In this document: in pieces, positions 1-9,697 of the stretch | Layout: each line of letters starts with the position of its first letter | How positions within the stretch are numbered: the stretch's first letter is position 1 | NCBI GenBank assembly: GCA_001970855.1 | Contig: LSSN01006112.1 | Location: forward strand, 1-64,000 | Origin: Smittium culicis | Taxonomy: Eukaryota > Kickxellomycota > Harpellomycetes > Harpellales > Legeriomycetaceae | Reading direction: 5' to 3' | DNA length: 64,000 nucleotides | The notes under the pieces: generated by a model | Database searches by the model: none | Told to the model about the DNA's origin: nothing | The model's input: only the letters and a program-made list of their open reading frames with translations | Position numbers and translations under genes: made by a program

Positions 1-10
1 AAAAAAAATT

Positions 11-997
11 ATGATTACAATTATTATAGAAATATTATTCTTAATATTTCCTATTTTATTAGCTATTGCATTTTTAACTTTAGCTGAAAGAAAAGTAATG
101 GGTTCTATGCAATGAAGAGTAGGTCCTAATAAAGTAGGTATATTTGGTTTTTTACAACCAATAAGTGATGGTATTAAATTATTATTAAAAGAAACTATTT
201 TACCCTCTCAAAGCAACAGGATCCTCCTGTTGGTAGCTCCTATTATTATTTTTACTATGAATTTGTTGAGTTGGGCTCCTATTCCTTTTAGTAGAGGTTA
301 TCAAATATCAGATATGGAATTAGGTGTAATATATATATTTGCTATTTCTTCTATTGGTGTAGTTGGTATTATTTTAGCTGGTTGGTCAGGTAATTCTAAA
401 TATTCTTTAATGGGATGTTTAAGAACAACGGCTCAATTAGTATCATATGAATTATTATTAGGTTTAACAGTGCTGAGTGTAATATTGGTGACACATTCAT
501 TTGATCTTAACGAGATCGTTTTATTTCAACAATGTTCTTTTTTCCTTTTTCCTTTATTTCCTTTATTTATTATAATTTTTATTTCAGCGTTGGCCGAGAC
601 CAACCGACCTCCTTTTGATTTAGTTGAATCAGAATCAGAATTAGTTAGTGGAGCTTTTACTGAATATAGTTCTTTCTCTTTTGCTTTAATATTTTTAGGT
701 GAATATGGTGCTATGATATCTATGTCTGCATTAATAACTATTTTATTTTTAGGTGGATTTTTATTACCTTTTTCTTCTTTTTTTATTACAGACGGAGCCA
801 TTTTAACATTAATACAACCTTTAATTTTAGGAATAAAAATAAGTATTTTATTATTTATTTTTATTTGGGTAAGATCAACTCTTCCTAGAGTTAAATTTAA
901 TCAATTAATTTCTTTATGCTGGAAATCTTTATTTCCTTTAGTTTTAGGTTTATTTATTTTTATTTCTTCTATTGTTACTATTATTCTTTTATTTTAA
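11..997 (+). CDS. nad1: NADH dehydrogenase subunit 1
   Basis: Nad1 is a membrane-arm subunit of respiratory complex I next to the quinone site. The frame is uninterrupted (328 aa) and begins with an ATG whose product opens with an acidic hydrophobic helix followed by the family motif LAERKVMGSMQ. Codon 35 is TGA read as Trp (QWRVGPNKVG), so a standard-code reading would wrongly start near position 230. The conserved AETNRPPFDLVESESELVSG quinone-site segment is intact and about eight hydrophobic helices can be counted. No intron is present. It heads a plus-strand run with tRNAs and nad3 immediately downstream. Length is normal for the family. Confidence 0.97.
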
Positions 998-1015
998 TTC
1001 CCTTCATTAAATTTA

Positions 1016-1102
1016 GGGTAGATGACTGAGAGGTTTAAGGTATTTCGCTTGAAACGAAAAAAGGTTTTTTTATCTTCATGGGTTCAAATCCCATTCTGCC
1101 CG
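1016..1102 (+). tRNA. trnS(UGA): tRNA-Ser(UGA)
   Basis: The acceptor 7-mer GGGTAGA pairs with TCTGCCC (one G-U). The anticodon stem TTTCG/CGAAA closes a CTTGAAA loop, giving anticodon TGA. A long variable arm and a GGGTTCAAATCCC T-arm are present, as expected for a class II tRNA. It lies 18 bp after the nad1 stop. Confidence 0.93.
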
Positions 1103-1108
1103 TATAAC

Positions 1109-1179
1109 GGATAGTAGCGTAATAGGTAACGCATCTGGTTTGGGACTGGAGGATTATAAGTTCAAATCTTATCTATCCG
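1109..1179 (+). tRNA. trnP(UGG): tRNA-Pro(UGG)
   Basis: The acceptor GGATAG pairs with CTATCC. The anticodon stem TCTGG/CTGGA holds the loop TTTGGGA, giving anticodon TGG. The T-arm is ATAAGTTCAAATCTTAT. Only 6 bp separate it from the upstream tRNA-Ser, so it is probably processed from one precursor. Confidence 0.92.
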
Positions 1180-1262
1180 AAAAAATTAAAGATTGCCAAT
1201 CAGAAGATTGGGAATGGGAAGAAAAGAAAAATAAAGAAAATAAAATCAAAAATATTTATAAA

Positions 1263-1610
1263 ATGAATACTTTATCTGTTTTTATTATTTTTACTCCTTG
1301 TTTACTTTCTTTTATTTTAATTATTAATTTATTATTACCTTTAAATAAACCAGATTTTTCTAAATTATCACCATATGAATGTGGTATGGATACTATTGGT
1401 TCAGCTAGAGAAAAATTTAATATTCTTTTTTATTTAGTAGCTATTTTATTCTTAATTTTCGATGTAGAAATTATTTTTTTATTCCCTTTTGCTACTATTT
1501 TATATGATATTTCCTTTTTTGGTTTTTGGATTGCTTTTTTATTTTTAGTTATTTTAACTTTAGGATTTATTTATGAATTAAGTAAAGATATTTTAAATTT
1601 TTTTTCTTAA
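1263..1610 (+). CDS. nad3: NADH dehydrogenase subunit 3
   Basis: A 115-aa hydrophobic complex I membrane-arm subunit. The diagnostic loop KLSPYECGMDTIGSAR, with its conserved cysteine, lies near residue 40, and the second helix holds LFLIFDVEIIFLFPFA. I chose the internal ATG at 1263 (MNTLSVFIIF) because the in-frame upstream codons overlap tRNA-Pro. Unlike many fungi, nad3 is not joined to nad2, which is more than 14 kb away on the other strand. Confidence 0.96.
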   Translation: MNTLSVFIIFTPCLLSFILIINLLLPLNKPDFSKLSPYECGMDTIGSAREKFNILFYLVAILFLIFDVEIIFLFPFATILYDISFFGFWIAFLFLVILTLGFIYELSKDILNFFS

Positions 1611-1651
1611 ATTTTATCTTTTTATTATCCTTTCTTTTTAATTCCCTTTTT

Positions 1652-1731
1652 ACGGAAGTGGTGGAATGGTATACACATGGTATTTAGGATGCCACGGCCT
1701 AGTCGTATGGGTTCAAATCCCATCTTCCGTA
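1652..1731 (+). tRNA. trnL(UAG): tRNA-Leu(UAG)
   Basis: The acceptor ACGGAAG pairs with CTTCCGT. The anticodon stem TGGTA/TGCCA closes the loop TTTAGGA, giving TAG. A class II variable arm precedes the GGGTTCAAATCCC T-arm. Confidence 0.92.
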
Positions 1732-1779
1732 GCCATTTTAATTAGTACATCGAAGATGGGAATTTATTTTAGCAGTTCG

Positions 1780-1925
1780 CCATCAGCTTCGTCGCGATGC
1801 AGTGGGGTGAAGCCACCAGCTTCCAAGGATGCAATCCGCAAGAAGCGAATGGCTTCCAAGGATGCTGGGAGGTTATCCCATCGAAGGATGGGCTAACTGG
1901 GAGCTAATTGGCTGGCCCATACTTC
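1780..1925. repeat. GC-rich hairpin repeat cluster
   Basis: A GC-rich patch between trnL and rnpB. It has the recurrent modules seen elsewhere in the window: GCTTCCAAGGATGC, CAATCCGCAAGAAGCGAA and CCCATCGAAGGATGGG, several forming short hairpins with TTCG-type loops. The same modules recur at about 5.6, 20.5, 23.8, 28.0, 31.9, 32.4 and 44 kb. The short open frame across tRNA-Leu and this repeat is not a gene. Confidence 0.8.
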
Positions 1926-1990
1926 GTATCTGGACCTTAAACAAGTAGGTAGCGGTAATTTAATAACCCTCCTCCAGATTTTATTTTTAT

Positions 1991-2230
1991 AATTATCAGG
2001 TATAATATTTTTAATAATAGGAAAGTCCGGCTATTCTTTTATGGTTTAATAAACCCATTATGTAAATAATGGTAGAAGAAAATATTATTCAGTAACAAAT
2101 AACGTAAAATAAATTCTCTGAAAATAGATAAATTGTTAATTTAAAAATACTAACGTAATATATATTGAATTTAAGATAAATATAAATCCTTAAAACAGAA
2201 TCCGGCTTATAATTATATTCTGATAAACAG
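1991..2230 (+). ncRNA. rnpB: mitochondrial RNase P RNA
   Basis: This is the RNA of mitochondrial RNase P, which removes 5' leaders from tRNA precursors. Two conserved blocks of the family are present: CR-I as AGGAAAGTCCGGCT (around 2019-2032) and CR-V as ACAGAATCCGGCTTAT (2195-2210). The ends pair as P1: TATCAG-G-TATAAT at 1994-2006 with ATTATATT-CTGATA at 2213-2225. The interior is very AT-rich and shortened, as in other fungal mitochondrial P RNAs. It lies among tRNA genes and upstream of atp6. Exact 5' and 3' ends are inferred from the P1 helix. Confidence 0.88.
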
Positions 2231-2284
2231 CCCTTTAAAATTCATAAGATTAATGGGTGACATTAATAAAATTAATAATCTTAG

Positions 2285-2355
2285 ATTGGGAGCCACCAGC
2301 GAATGGCATCCAAGGACGGGGTTAACTAGTAGTTAACGGCTCACACCGACCCTTC
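2285..2355. repeat. GC-rich repeat cluster
   Basis: A short GC-rich island between rnpB and atp6. It contains GAGCCACCAGCGAATGGC, CATCCAAGGACGGGG and GTTAACTAGTAGTTAAC-type palindromes that also occur at 32.3 and 32.9 kb. Confidence 0.7.
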
Positions 2356-2387
2356 ACCGCATTTAGGAAGTTAAATAATAATTTAAC

Positions 2388-2540
2388 AAAAAAGTATAAC
2401 CGAAACACCCTAAAAATATTAAATATTTGGCTGGGTTAAAAACTTAAAAAATAAACTTAATAGACAATGGATTAATAATCCTGGTATTAAGTGGAGCAAA
2501 CTGAAAAGGATAAAAAAAGTAAAAAAAAGAATGATTCAAA
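2388..2540 (+). promoter_or_regulatory. atp6 5' leader (source of duplicated copies)
   Basis: Leader between the GC cluster and the atp6 ATG, with landmarks ACCGAAACACC, ATTTGGCTGGGTTAAAAAC, TTAAGTGGAGCAAACTGAAA and GGATAAAAAAAG. Near copies of this leader occur on the minus strand at about 24.50-24.64 kb and 12.88-12.96 kb, in front of unrelated accessory frames. That conservation suggests it carries transcript-processing or translational signals. I cannot name a promoter motif. Confidence 0.6.
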
Positions 2541-3296
2541 ATGAATTATATATTTAACCCTTTAGAACAATTTAAAGTCCAAGAAATTTTTTCTCTATCT
2601 ACTATTTTTGGATCTTTTTCATTAACTAATTCGTCATTGTACCTAGGACTAGCTACCTTAGTAGTTTTTTATTTATATAAGTCAAGCATGACTGAACAAT
2701 CAGTAAAATTAATGACATCAAACTCTTCTACTATGGTGGTAACTGAATCTTTATATAAATCAATATTAAGAATGGTAAAAGAACAAATAGGAGAAAAATA
2801 TACTATATATATGCCTTTTATTTTTACATTATTTAATCTTATATTAGTGTCTAACTTAATTGGTTTAATTCCATATGGATTTTCACCTACAGCACAATTT
2901 GCATTTCCATTAGCTTTATCAATAACAATAATATTAGGTGTAACAATTATAGGATTTCAAAAACATGGTTTAGTATTTTTTTCAGTTTTATTACCATCAG
3001 GTACTCCATTAGGTTTAGTACCACTATTACTGCTGATTGAATTATTATCATATTTTTCAAGAGCTTTTAGTTTAGGTATACGATTGGCAGCTAATATTAC
3101 ATCAGGTCATATTTTATTAAATATTTTTTCTGGATTTATATTTAAAGCTAGTGGTTTAGTTATATTATTTACTATTATACCTTTTACTTTATTTATATTA
3201 TTAATGGGCTTAGAATTAATGGTTGCAATATTACAAGCATATGTATGGAGTATATTAACATGTATGTATATTAAAGATTCATTAATATTACATTAA
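2541..3296 (+). CDS. atp6: ATP synthase subunit a
   Basis: Subunit a of the F1Fo ATP synthase (251 aa), forming the proton half-channels against the c-ring. Conserved features include NLIGLIPYGFSPTAQ, the essential arginine in FSRAFSLGIRLAANITSGH, and the C-terminal ELMVAILQAYVWSILTCMYI helix. The N-terminus (MNYIFNPLEQF) is typical of fungi. There is no intron. A further in-frame ATG lies four codons upstream (MIQN-) but the fungal N-terminus supports the chosen start. The product is normal in length. Confidence 0.97.
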   Translation: MNYIFNPLEQFKVQEIFSLSTIFGSFSLTNSSLYLGLATLVVFYLYKSSMTEQSVKLMTSNSSTMVVTESLYKSILRMVKEQIGEKYTIYMPFIFTLFNLILVSNLIGLIPYGFSPTAQFAFPLALSITIILGVTIIGFQKHGLVFFSVLLPSGTPLGLVPLLLLIELLSYFSRAFSLGIRLAANITSGHILLNIFSGFIFKASGLVILFTIIPFTLFILLMGLELMVAILQAYVWSILTCMYIKDSLILH

Positions 3297-3382
3297 TGGG
3301 TTATAACGCCCCCGCCCCGGGCGCCGCCCTCCTGATTGGTATTAGATTAATTTTTATGTATTTTAAGCCCCAACTATGTAGT

Positions 3383-3457
3383 ACACTTTTAGCTTAATTG
3401 GATTAGAGCCTTAGTCTTCGAAACTAATAATTATGGGTTCGAATCCCATAGAGTGTA
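3383..3457 (+). tRNA. trnR(UCG): tRNA-Arg(UCG)
   Basis: The acceptor ACACTTT pairs with AGAGTGT. The anticodon stem TTAGT/ACTAA closes the loop CTTCGAA, giving TCG. The T-arm is ATGGGTTCGAATCCCAT. Confidence 0.92.
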
Positions 3458-3471
3458 AAAAAATAAACTAA

Positions 3472-3544
3472 GGCGAATATAATTTAAAGGTAGAATAGCA
3501 ATTTGTGGCATTGTTTATATGGGTTCAATTCCCATTATTCGCCT
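3472..3544 (+). tRNA. trnH(GUG): tRNA-His(GUG)
   Basis: The acceptor GGCGAAT pairs with ATTCGCC. The anticodon stem GCAAT/ATTGT closes the loop TTGTGGC, giving GTG. The T-arm is ATGGGTTCAATTCCCAT. Confidence 0.92.
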
Positions 3545-3547
3545 AAA

Positions 3548-3618
3548 GGGATTTAGCTTAATAGGAAGAGCATTTATCTTACAAATAAAGTGAGGTAGTT
3601 CGAATCTACCAATTCCTA
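3548..3618 (+). tRNA. trnV(UAC): tRNA-Val(UAC)
   Basis: The anticodon stem TTTAT/ATAAA closes the loop CTTACAA, giving TAC. The T-arm is GGTAGTTCGAATCTACC. The acceptor GGGATTT/AATTCCT has a G-U and one internal mismatch. Confidence 0.88.
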
Positions 3619-5299
3619 GTTCCAAGAGAGTTACGTAGTAACCCCTTTAGGGGCACATATCTTAATTTTGGAAATATTTCGTATTTCCGTTAGGTATAAC
3701 GCCCTAAATTTTTATATTACCATTTTTAATCCGCACCCTAAAATTATTGTTATATCATTTAGTTTACAGAGCCCATACGCGCTGCTTTTTTCTTTTAATA
3801 ACCTTACCATTTAAATCCATTGTTATTAAATTATAAAAAAGTTACCGAAAGATCCATTAATATTACATTAATGGTCCTCCTAAGGCTCCTCGGGAGTTAA
3901 ATGCGGTGAAGAAGGAGTGTGGCCGCGATGCTAGCATTCGGAAAGGAATAAAATAAAACATTAATTTTGTAGTTAGGTGATCGCTGCATAGTATTAAGCC
4001 AAGAATGGACTATTTATCGTAAAACAAAGTCCTGTTATCGCTACTCCTGGAGAAGGCGCATGAAATGCGCCTCTAACTTAAGTATTTTAGTTCTTTTAGT
4101 TGGATATCTTATGTTTTATACTGATTTTTACTTGATAAAAATGAGGATTAAACAATGTTTAATCTTTAATGAATAAAATATGTGTTAAGAGGTCAAAGAC
4201 CTCGATATTTAAATATTTACTTCTTCATTTACGGGCATCGAAGGTGCCTTAAATATTTAATCATCCCCATGTGAAAACATGGCCGATAATAAAAATAGGC
4301 ACGAATTATTAAGTGAAGTAAAATATTAAGTAACTACAAAAAATAATATATCAACCCAATTAAATGTTTTCCAATATGAAATGTCTATATTGATGATTAA
4401 ATATGGAGTTAGGAAGTAACGGCCGAGCTTGCGGGGCGCCGTTAAATGAAAAACTTTAAAGCTTCCCATTCCGATAGTTTCTTATAATATCAATATATTG
4501 ATATTGAAATCTATCGGAATCTATATTTTAATTAATTTTTATCCTTTGTATTTGTTTTTACTTTTATATATTTATAATGTGTAAAAACAAAAAGGAATTG
4601 TAATTAAAAAAAAAATAACGTAGTAACTCTTATATCACCATTAAATAAAAGAAATATCATACATGGAAATTAAAAAAAATAAAAAAGGAAATAAATTTAT
4701 GATACTTTTGTATCCTACATCGGATTTAATTGATCAATATTAAAAATGTATAATACAAAATATCGGCCGATAATAGTCCGTTACTTCCTAACCATATTGG
4801 TCTAAAAGGCACGCATGTAATGGGGATGGAAGGAGGGGCGGTGCCCGGATAGTAGATTAGTTTGGATTATGTTATTAAAAATTGTATACAGTTAAATAAG
4901 GAATATTTTATATAAGGCATAGAGATTAAATATTGGAGCCACCCGAGGACGGGGCGGGTTGGCTGGAAGCCATCTGCTTAAAAAAATACAAACATGTAAT
5001 GCGCAGAAGTATTACCCGCTTTTATTTTTAATTTGTCCTCTTTCTTATTATTCTTTTCGGAAACCATTATATGCCTCTCTTAATGAACCATCATCCGGAT
5101 CCTATCTATCCCAATTAAAAAAGTTCTTAAAGTTATGTAGTTAGGATAATTTGGCTTAAATATTTATTGTATTTTATTAAATTGTCCCAGTTCTACGAAC
5201 TCTTAAAAATGTCATTACTTAAGGTTAAATATTCTAACTGGATTATATATCGGTTTATTTTTAACTTTTCCGATACTTTGTATCCCATGCCTGCATATA
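3619..5299. other. AT-rich intergenic region with hairpins
   Basis: I see no convincing gene. The stretch holds micro-hairpins such as GGCGCATGAAATGCGCC (near 4060), repeated GTTACGTAGTAAC-like palindromes, GGCCGATAAT motifs and a GC-rich island around 4850-4975. The block around 3965-4045 has a short GC-balanced stretch, but I could not assign it to an RNA family. Confidence 0.6.
4462..4523. repeat. nested mini-hairpin element
   Basis: An outer hairpin with arms CCGATAG (4471-4477) and CTATCGG (4511-4517) is flanked by TTCCCATT and AATCT. Its loop contains a second palindrome, ATATCAATATATTGATAT, with its own partial GAAATCT flank. This looks like one mini-hairpin inserted into another of the same family. 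Confidence 0.65.
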
Positions 5300-5372
5300 A
5301 CTTGTTTAGCTTAATTGGATAAAGCAACGATCTTCTAAATTGTAGATAATGGTTCAATTCCATTAACGAGTA
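5300..5372 (+). tRNA. trnR(UCU): tRNA-Arg(UCU)
   Basis: The acceptor ACTTGTT pairs with AACGAGT (one G-U). The anticodon stem ACGAT/ATTGT closes the loop CTTCTAA, giving TCT. The T-arm is AATGGTTCAATTCCATT. A lone tRNA between AT-rich spacers. Confidence 0.9.
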
Positions 5373-5604
5373 AAAATTAATATTACAGTATGGTATGCGC
5401 AGGTTTAAATTTTTAAATAATTCATAACTTTATATTATATTGATAACCCGCCCCGGGGGCCGGCGCCCCATACTTTGTATGGGCTATTGCAACCAGATAC
5501 TTTGCGAGTATCATAGATGTGTATTAAGTATCTAGAACACACCGTAGTACTAGTGATAATTAAAAAAAATAAAAATGAATATTATAGTTTAAAAAGTTTT
5601 TGGT

Positions 5605-5815
5605 TTAAAGCAGATGGCTTCCAGCCAACTGCATCTACCGGAAGCCCGAGACTACAATCCCCAGCCAATTCCCTCCCAGTTAGCCCATCCTTCGATGGGA
5701 TAACCTCCCAGCATCCTTGGAAGCCATTCGGTCCCAGTTACCCCATCCTTCGATGGGGTAACCTCCCTGTGAATTGGCACCAGCCTGACACAAGTTGCGG
5801 AGCGCAACCAAAATG
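5605..5815. repeat. large GC-rich repeat cluster
   Basis: A dense cluster of the GC module family: CAGATGGCTTCCAGCC, CCATCCTTCGATGGGATAAC, CAGCATCCTTGGAAGCC, ACCCCATCCTTCGATGGGG and TGAATTGGCACCAGCC. The TTCGATGGG palindromes are repeated twice within 70 bp. Open frames across it on both strands are by-products of its GC content. Nearly the same series recurs at 44.10-44.50 kb. Confidence 0.8.
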
Positions 5816-6194
5816 AAGAATAAATTATCGTAACAATCAATATCTTGATTCGATATTGATTTACGAGTGATTGAAGACCGGACGTTATAATTATATTCCA
5901 CCACCATTAAAAATGGTGATGTTATTTTTAGCTGGTGAGCATCTGCTTTTAAAAATTATCATGGGATTGAATAAAGCAGCGATTAGATACAGCCAGTGTA
6001 ATAGTAAAGATATCGTTCGTAGAACAAATATAAACAGGCATGTAATGGGTGGCGATTAAAAATGGGATCTTTAAAAACAAAAAAATTAGCATAAGCATAG
6101 TAAAGAAAAATAAGATAAGAATAAAAAAATTAATAAATAATTTTGATATTCTGGATCATGGATTTTAGTTTATTTACACTAAGGTTTATTTTTT

Positions 6195-9100
6195 ATGAAA
6201 TTTTTAAAGTCTAATCCTGTTTTATCTTTAGTGAACAGTTACATTGTGGATTCTCCTGCTCCTAGTAATATTTCTTATTTATGGAATTTTGGTTCTTTAT
6301 TAGGTATGTGTTTTGTAATACAAATTATTACAGGTGTAACTTTAGCTATGCATTATACACCTAATATTGATTTAGCTTTTATTAGTATAGAACATATTAT
6401 GAGAGATGTAAATAATGGATATATTATAAGATATATGCATGCTAATGGAGCTGGATTTTTTTTTATATGTGTATACATACACATTGCTAAAGCTTTATAT
6501 TATGGATCATATAGAAAACCTAGAATATTTTTATGGATTATGGGTGTTATTATTTTCTTTTTAATGATAGCTATTGGATTTATGGGTAAACCAAATATAA
6601 TTTGCCCAAAACGAAATAAACATATTAAAATATCGCGTAACTTAAAACCAATAAAAATTTATGATGATTTACATTTATTATCTACCCCGATCAGAGATCG
6701 GTGATGAAAATAAACAAAAAAGTGGTATTGAGTTCGTACCGAACTTTTATAAATGATAAAATTTATATAGGTTCTGCTATTACTAATCGTCTCAGTTCTT
6801 AGAACTGGGAAATCATTGTATTCATACTACAGGTAGTCCCCTTCTTAAAAAAGCTATAGATAAATATGGTTTAAATAATTTAAAATTTATGATATTAGAA
6901 TATTATACTGGTTTTATAAATAAAATTTAAAAAAATCACATTTAAATTTATTAGCTATTGAAACCGAGTACATTAAAATACTCAATCCTGAATATAATAT
7001 CTTAATTAATGGTGTATCTAAATTAGGTTATAAACATACAAAAGAAACTATAGATAAAATTAAAGAAAGTGGTCCGGAGGACGGAAAATTAAGAATAGGT
7101 AATTTAAATAAAAATAAAAAATTATCAGAAAATACTATAAATTTAATAAAAAAATCTTCTAAGCTTCGTTTTATGGATAATCAATTAAAAAAAAATTTAT
7201 CTTTCCATATCAATATTTATATTGAAATCTAAAAAATTAGGTACACCCGTAAATTTAGTTAACGATAATGGAATAGTTTTAAAAGAATGGGATTCAATAA
7301 ATCAAACTAAAAAATCTTTAAAAGCTTCCGGTGGATGCAATCCGCAAGAAGCGAATGGCTTGTACTAAAACTATAAAAAAATATTAAAAATCATCTAATA
7401 AAACAGTTCGAAGAACTGTTGGATATTTAAAATATAAAAAAAATTAAGACCGATTAATTAATATTTAATAAAATCGTAGTCAAATTAAATTTAATTTGGC
7501 GACACTAATGAAAACGGTTAAATATATAATTTCAATATTAAGACCGTCGGTGACGATATTTATCGTAATCGCTACAGATTAGTCCATTGGTGGGTGAAAA
7601 TATTTTTATTTTTGCTTAATGTATAATCGGAATGTTTCATCTAGAAATAGATGGTCAAGGCCTTAGCTTTAGCAAGGTACAGCTAATTAAAAATTTGAAA
7701 TAAAAATTTTTAATAATTTTGATATTAATTTATCTGATTTTTAATTAGAATATTTGTATGTTCTTCCTTTTGGTCAAATGTCATTATGGGGTGAAAATTT
7801 GCCCGAAATGGCGGAAAATTTATCTTTCCATTCCCAATCTTCGGATTGGGAATCTAAATTTTCTGGTGGCCATGTAATGGTTTCACTACAATTTATAATA
7901 CCTTCCATGCGAAGAGTAGGACCTCATAATATAGATCTACTTAGTATTTTAGTGGGTAGTTTATTAGGAGATTCTTATTTAGAACGTCATGGAAAAGGGA
8001 GTAGATTTTGCTTTCAACAAGAACATGCCAATGGGAGTTATTTATTATGGTTACATAATGAATTATCTTTAAGAGGTTATTGTAATCCAAAAATACCTGA
8101 AATAAAATCTAGAATAGGTAAAAAAAATACAATTAGATATGTTATAAGATTTAAAACATGGACTTATACTAGTTTTAATTATTTTCAAGAGCAGTTCTAC
8201 ACGAAGTGTAATAAAAAAATTATACCTTTTGAAATTATTGAACAATATTTAACTCCTTTAGCTCTTACTATTTGGATAATGGATGATGGTTGTTGAAGTG
8301 GTAAAGGATTAAAAATTTCTACGAATAGCTTCGGTCTCCGCGAACTGGAATTTTTAGCTAATATTTTAAAAAAGAAATATAGCTTAACTATATCTATTCA
8401 TAAAACAGGGAGTATTGATCAATATTGTTTATATATTCATAAAAAATCTATCTCTCAGTTATATGAACTGGTTAGTCCTTGGTTACATCCTAGTATGAAA
8501 TATAAATTTATATTATAAATTGTACCATAGTCTTATTGGAAAAAGATTAAAATTTAATCTTTTTTGTTATTATGTAATTTATATTAAAAAATAATAATAT
8601 GATAATAGGGCTATATTACTGAAAATAAGTCAAGAAAGTTTCAATAACTCTCAAGACTATCGGTTTAATATAAAATCGCAACAGACTGGATCAGTAATAG
8701 GTGACTGAAATGTTGCTTAATGTACAGTCGGAATTTTTAAAGAAGCAGAGGGTGAGCCGATAATTATATCATCGGATGGCTTTTACTTCTTTTTCAAGGC
8801 TTTCCGCCTTTAAATTGGGGCGGGGGCGCTACGCGCCTTTTACGTCAAAAGACAGGATTACAAAGTAATCGAAAAAAGTACAAAAAAGTCAACGGACTTT
8901 TAAAAATTTGGCTACAGTTATTACTAATTTATTTTCAGCAGTACCATATATTGGTTCTGATTTAGTTAATTTAATATGGGGTAATTATAGTGTAAGTAAT
9001 GCTACAATTAATAGATTTTTTTCTTTACATTATTTATTACCTTTTATTTTAGCTGCTGTAATTATATTACATTTAATAGGTTTACATCAAAATGGGTCAA

Positions 9101-9675
9101 ATAATCCATTAGGTATAAGTAGTAATATAGATAAAATACCTTTTCATCCTTATTTTTCTTATAAAGATTATGTAGGATTTTTTGTTTTTTTACTTATATT
9201 TTCTTTTTTTGTTTTTTTTATTCCTAATTCTTTAGTAGAACCAGATAATTATATACCAGGTAATCCTTTAGTTACTCCTTTAGCAATAGTACCTGAATTT
9301 TATTTATTACCTTTTTATACTATTTTAAGATCTATACCAAATAAATTATTGGGTGTAATAGGTATGTTAATGGGTATTTTTATTTTATTATTAGTTCCAT
9401 TTTTAGATATTAGTAATATTCGAAGTATACTATTTAGACCTTTTTTAAAATTTTTCTTTTGGTTATTTGTAGCTAATTTTTTTATTTTAGGTTGGATCGG
9501 TGCTAATCATGCTGAACAACCTTTTATTTTTATTGGACAAATTGCCTCTATTTATTATTTCTCTTATTTTTTAATTATTATCCCTTTTATTAGCGTTCTA
9601 GAAAACACTTTAGCAGATATTGTTACAGAAGATTCTAATTCCCTTGCTCCTACGTCGCATAAAAAAAATATCTAA
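6195..9675 (+). CDS. cob: cytochrome b (3 exons)
   Basis: The cytochrome b subunit of complex III. Exons are 6195-6587, 7757-7792 and 8911-9675, giving 397 aa. Exon 1 holds the first heme-ligand helices ([39 protein letters not shown]). Exon 2 is only 36 nt ([12 protein letters not shown]). Exon 3 starts [15 protein letters not shown] and includes the second His pair region ([26 protein letters not shown]) and the Qo motif PEFYLLPFY. Each upstream exon ends in T and each intron in G, as group I splicing requires. The C-terminus ([21 protein letters not shown]) is somewhat long; see the possible displaced 3' end near 10.4 kb. An accessory frame starts 22 bp after the stop. Confidence 0.95.
6588..7756 (+). 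mobile_element. cob intron 1, group I with decayed GIY-YIG frame
   Basis: An intron between GFMG and YVLP. From about 6750 it shows pieces of a GIY-YIG endonuclease in several frames: [16 protein letters not shown], then a frame with [12 protein letters not shown], then [34 protein letters not shown], and a NUMOD-like [18 protein letters not shown]. Reading breaks coincide with inserted micro-hairpins (CAGTTCTTAGAACTGGG near 6795, GGTCCGGAGGACGGA near 7074, ATATCAATATTTATATTGA near 7207). The intron 3' half (7450-7756) has core-like segments GACACTAATG and GACCGTCGG. The endonuclease is therefore a pseudogene. Confidence 0.75.
7793..8518 (+). CDS. LAGLIDADG homing endonuclease, cob intron 2
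   Basis: A reading frame continuous with cob exon 2, inside group I intron 2 (7793-8910). It cuts intronless cob alleles and/or helps splicing by family analogy. It contains [24 protein letters not shown] (first motif) and the [22 protein letters not shown] block typical of the LAGLIDADG type 2 family. The Trp after DDGC is TGA, so a standard-code reading would cut it at 8296. A mini-hairpin (CCCAATCTTCGGATTGGG, 7843-7860) is inserted in frame near the N-terminus and encodes QSSDWES. The intron 3' part (8519-8910) contains the core and a short GC-rich patch near 8820. Confidence 0.88.
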
Positions 9676-9697
9676 CCTTAGCGTGGGAGCTCAATTA

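Noticed and set aside
195..240. CAACAGGATCCTCCTGTTG palindrome in nad1 as an inserted micro-hairpin
   Set aside because: Nad1 is collinear with the family here, so nothing has been inserted; the palindrome is compatible with normal codons.
1666..1896. Open frame across tRNA-Leu and the GC repeat
   Set aside because: Its codons are tRNA-Leu followed by GC hairpin modules that recur elsewhere; no conserved protein.
4959..6059. Short open frames at 4959-5144, 5517-5816, 5652-5907 and 5871-6059
   Set aside because: They overlap GC repeat clusters on both strands or low-complexity spacer; repeat-driven, no family features.
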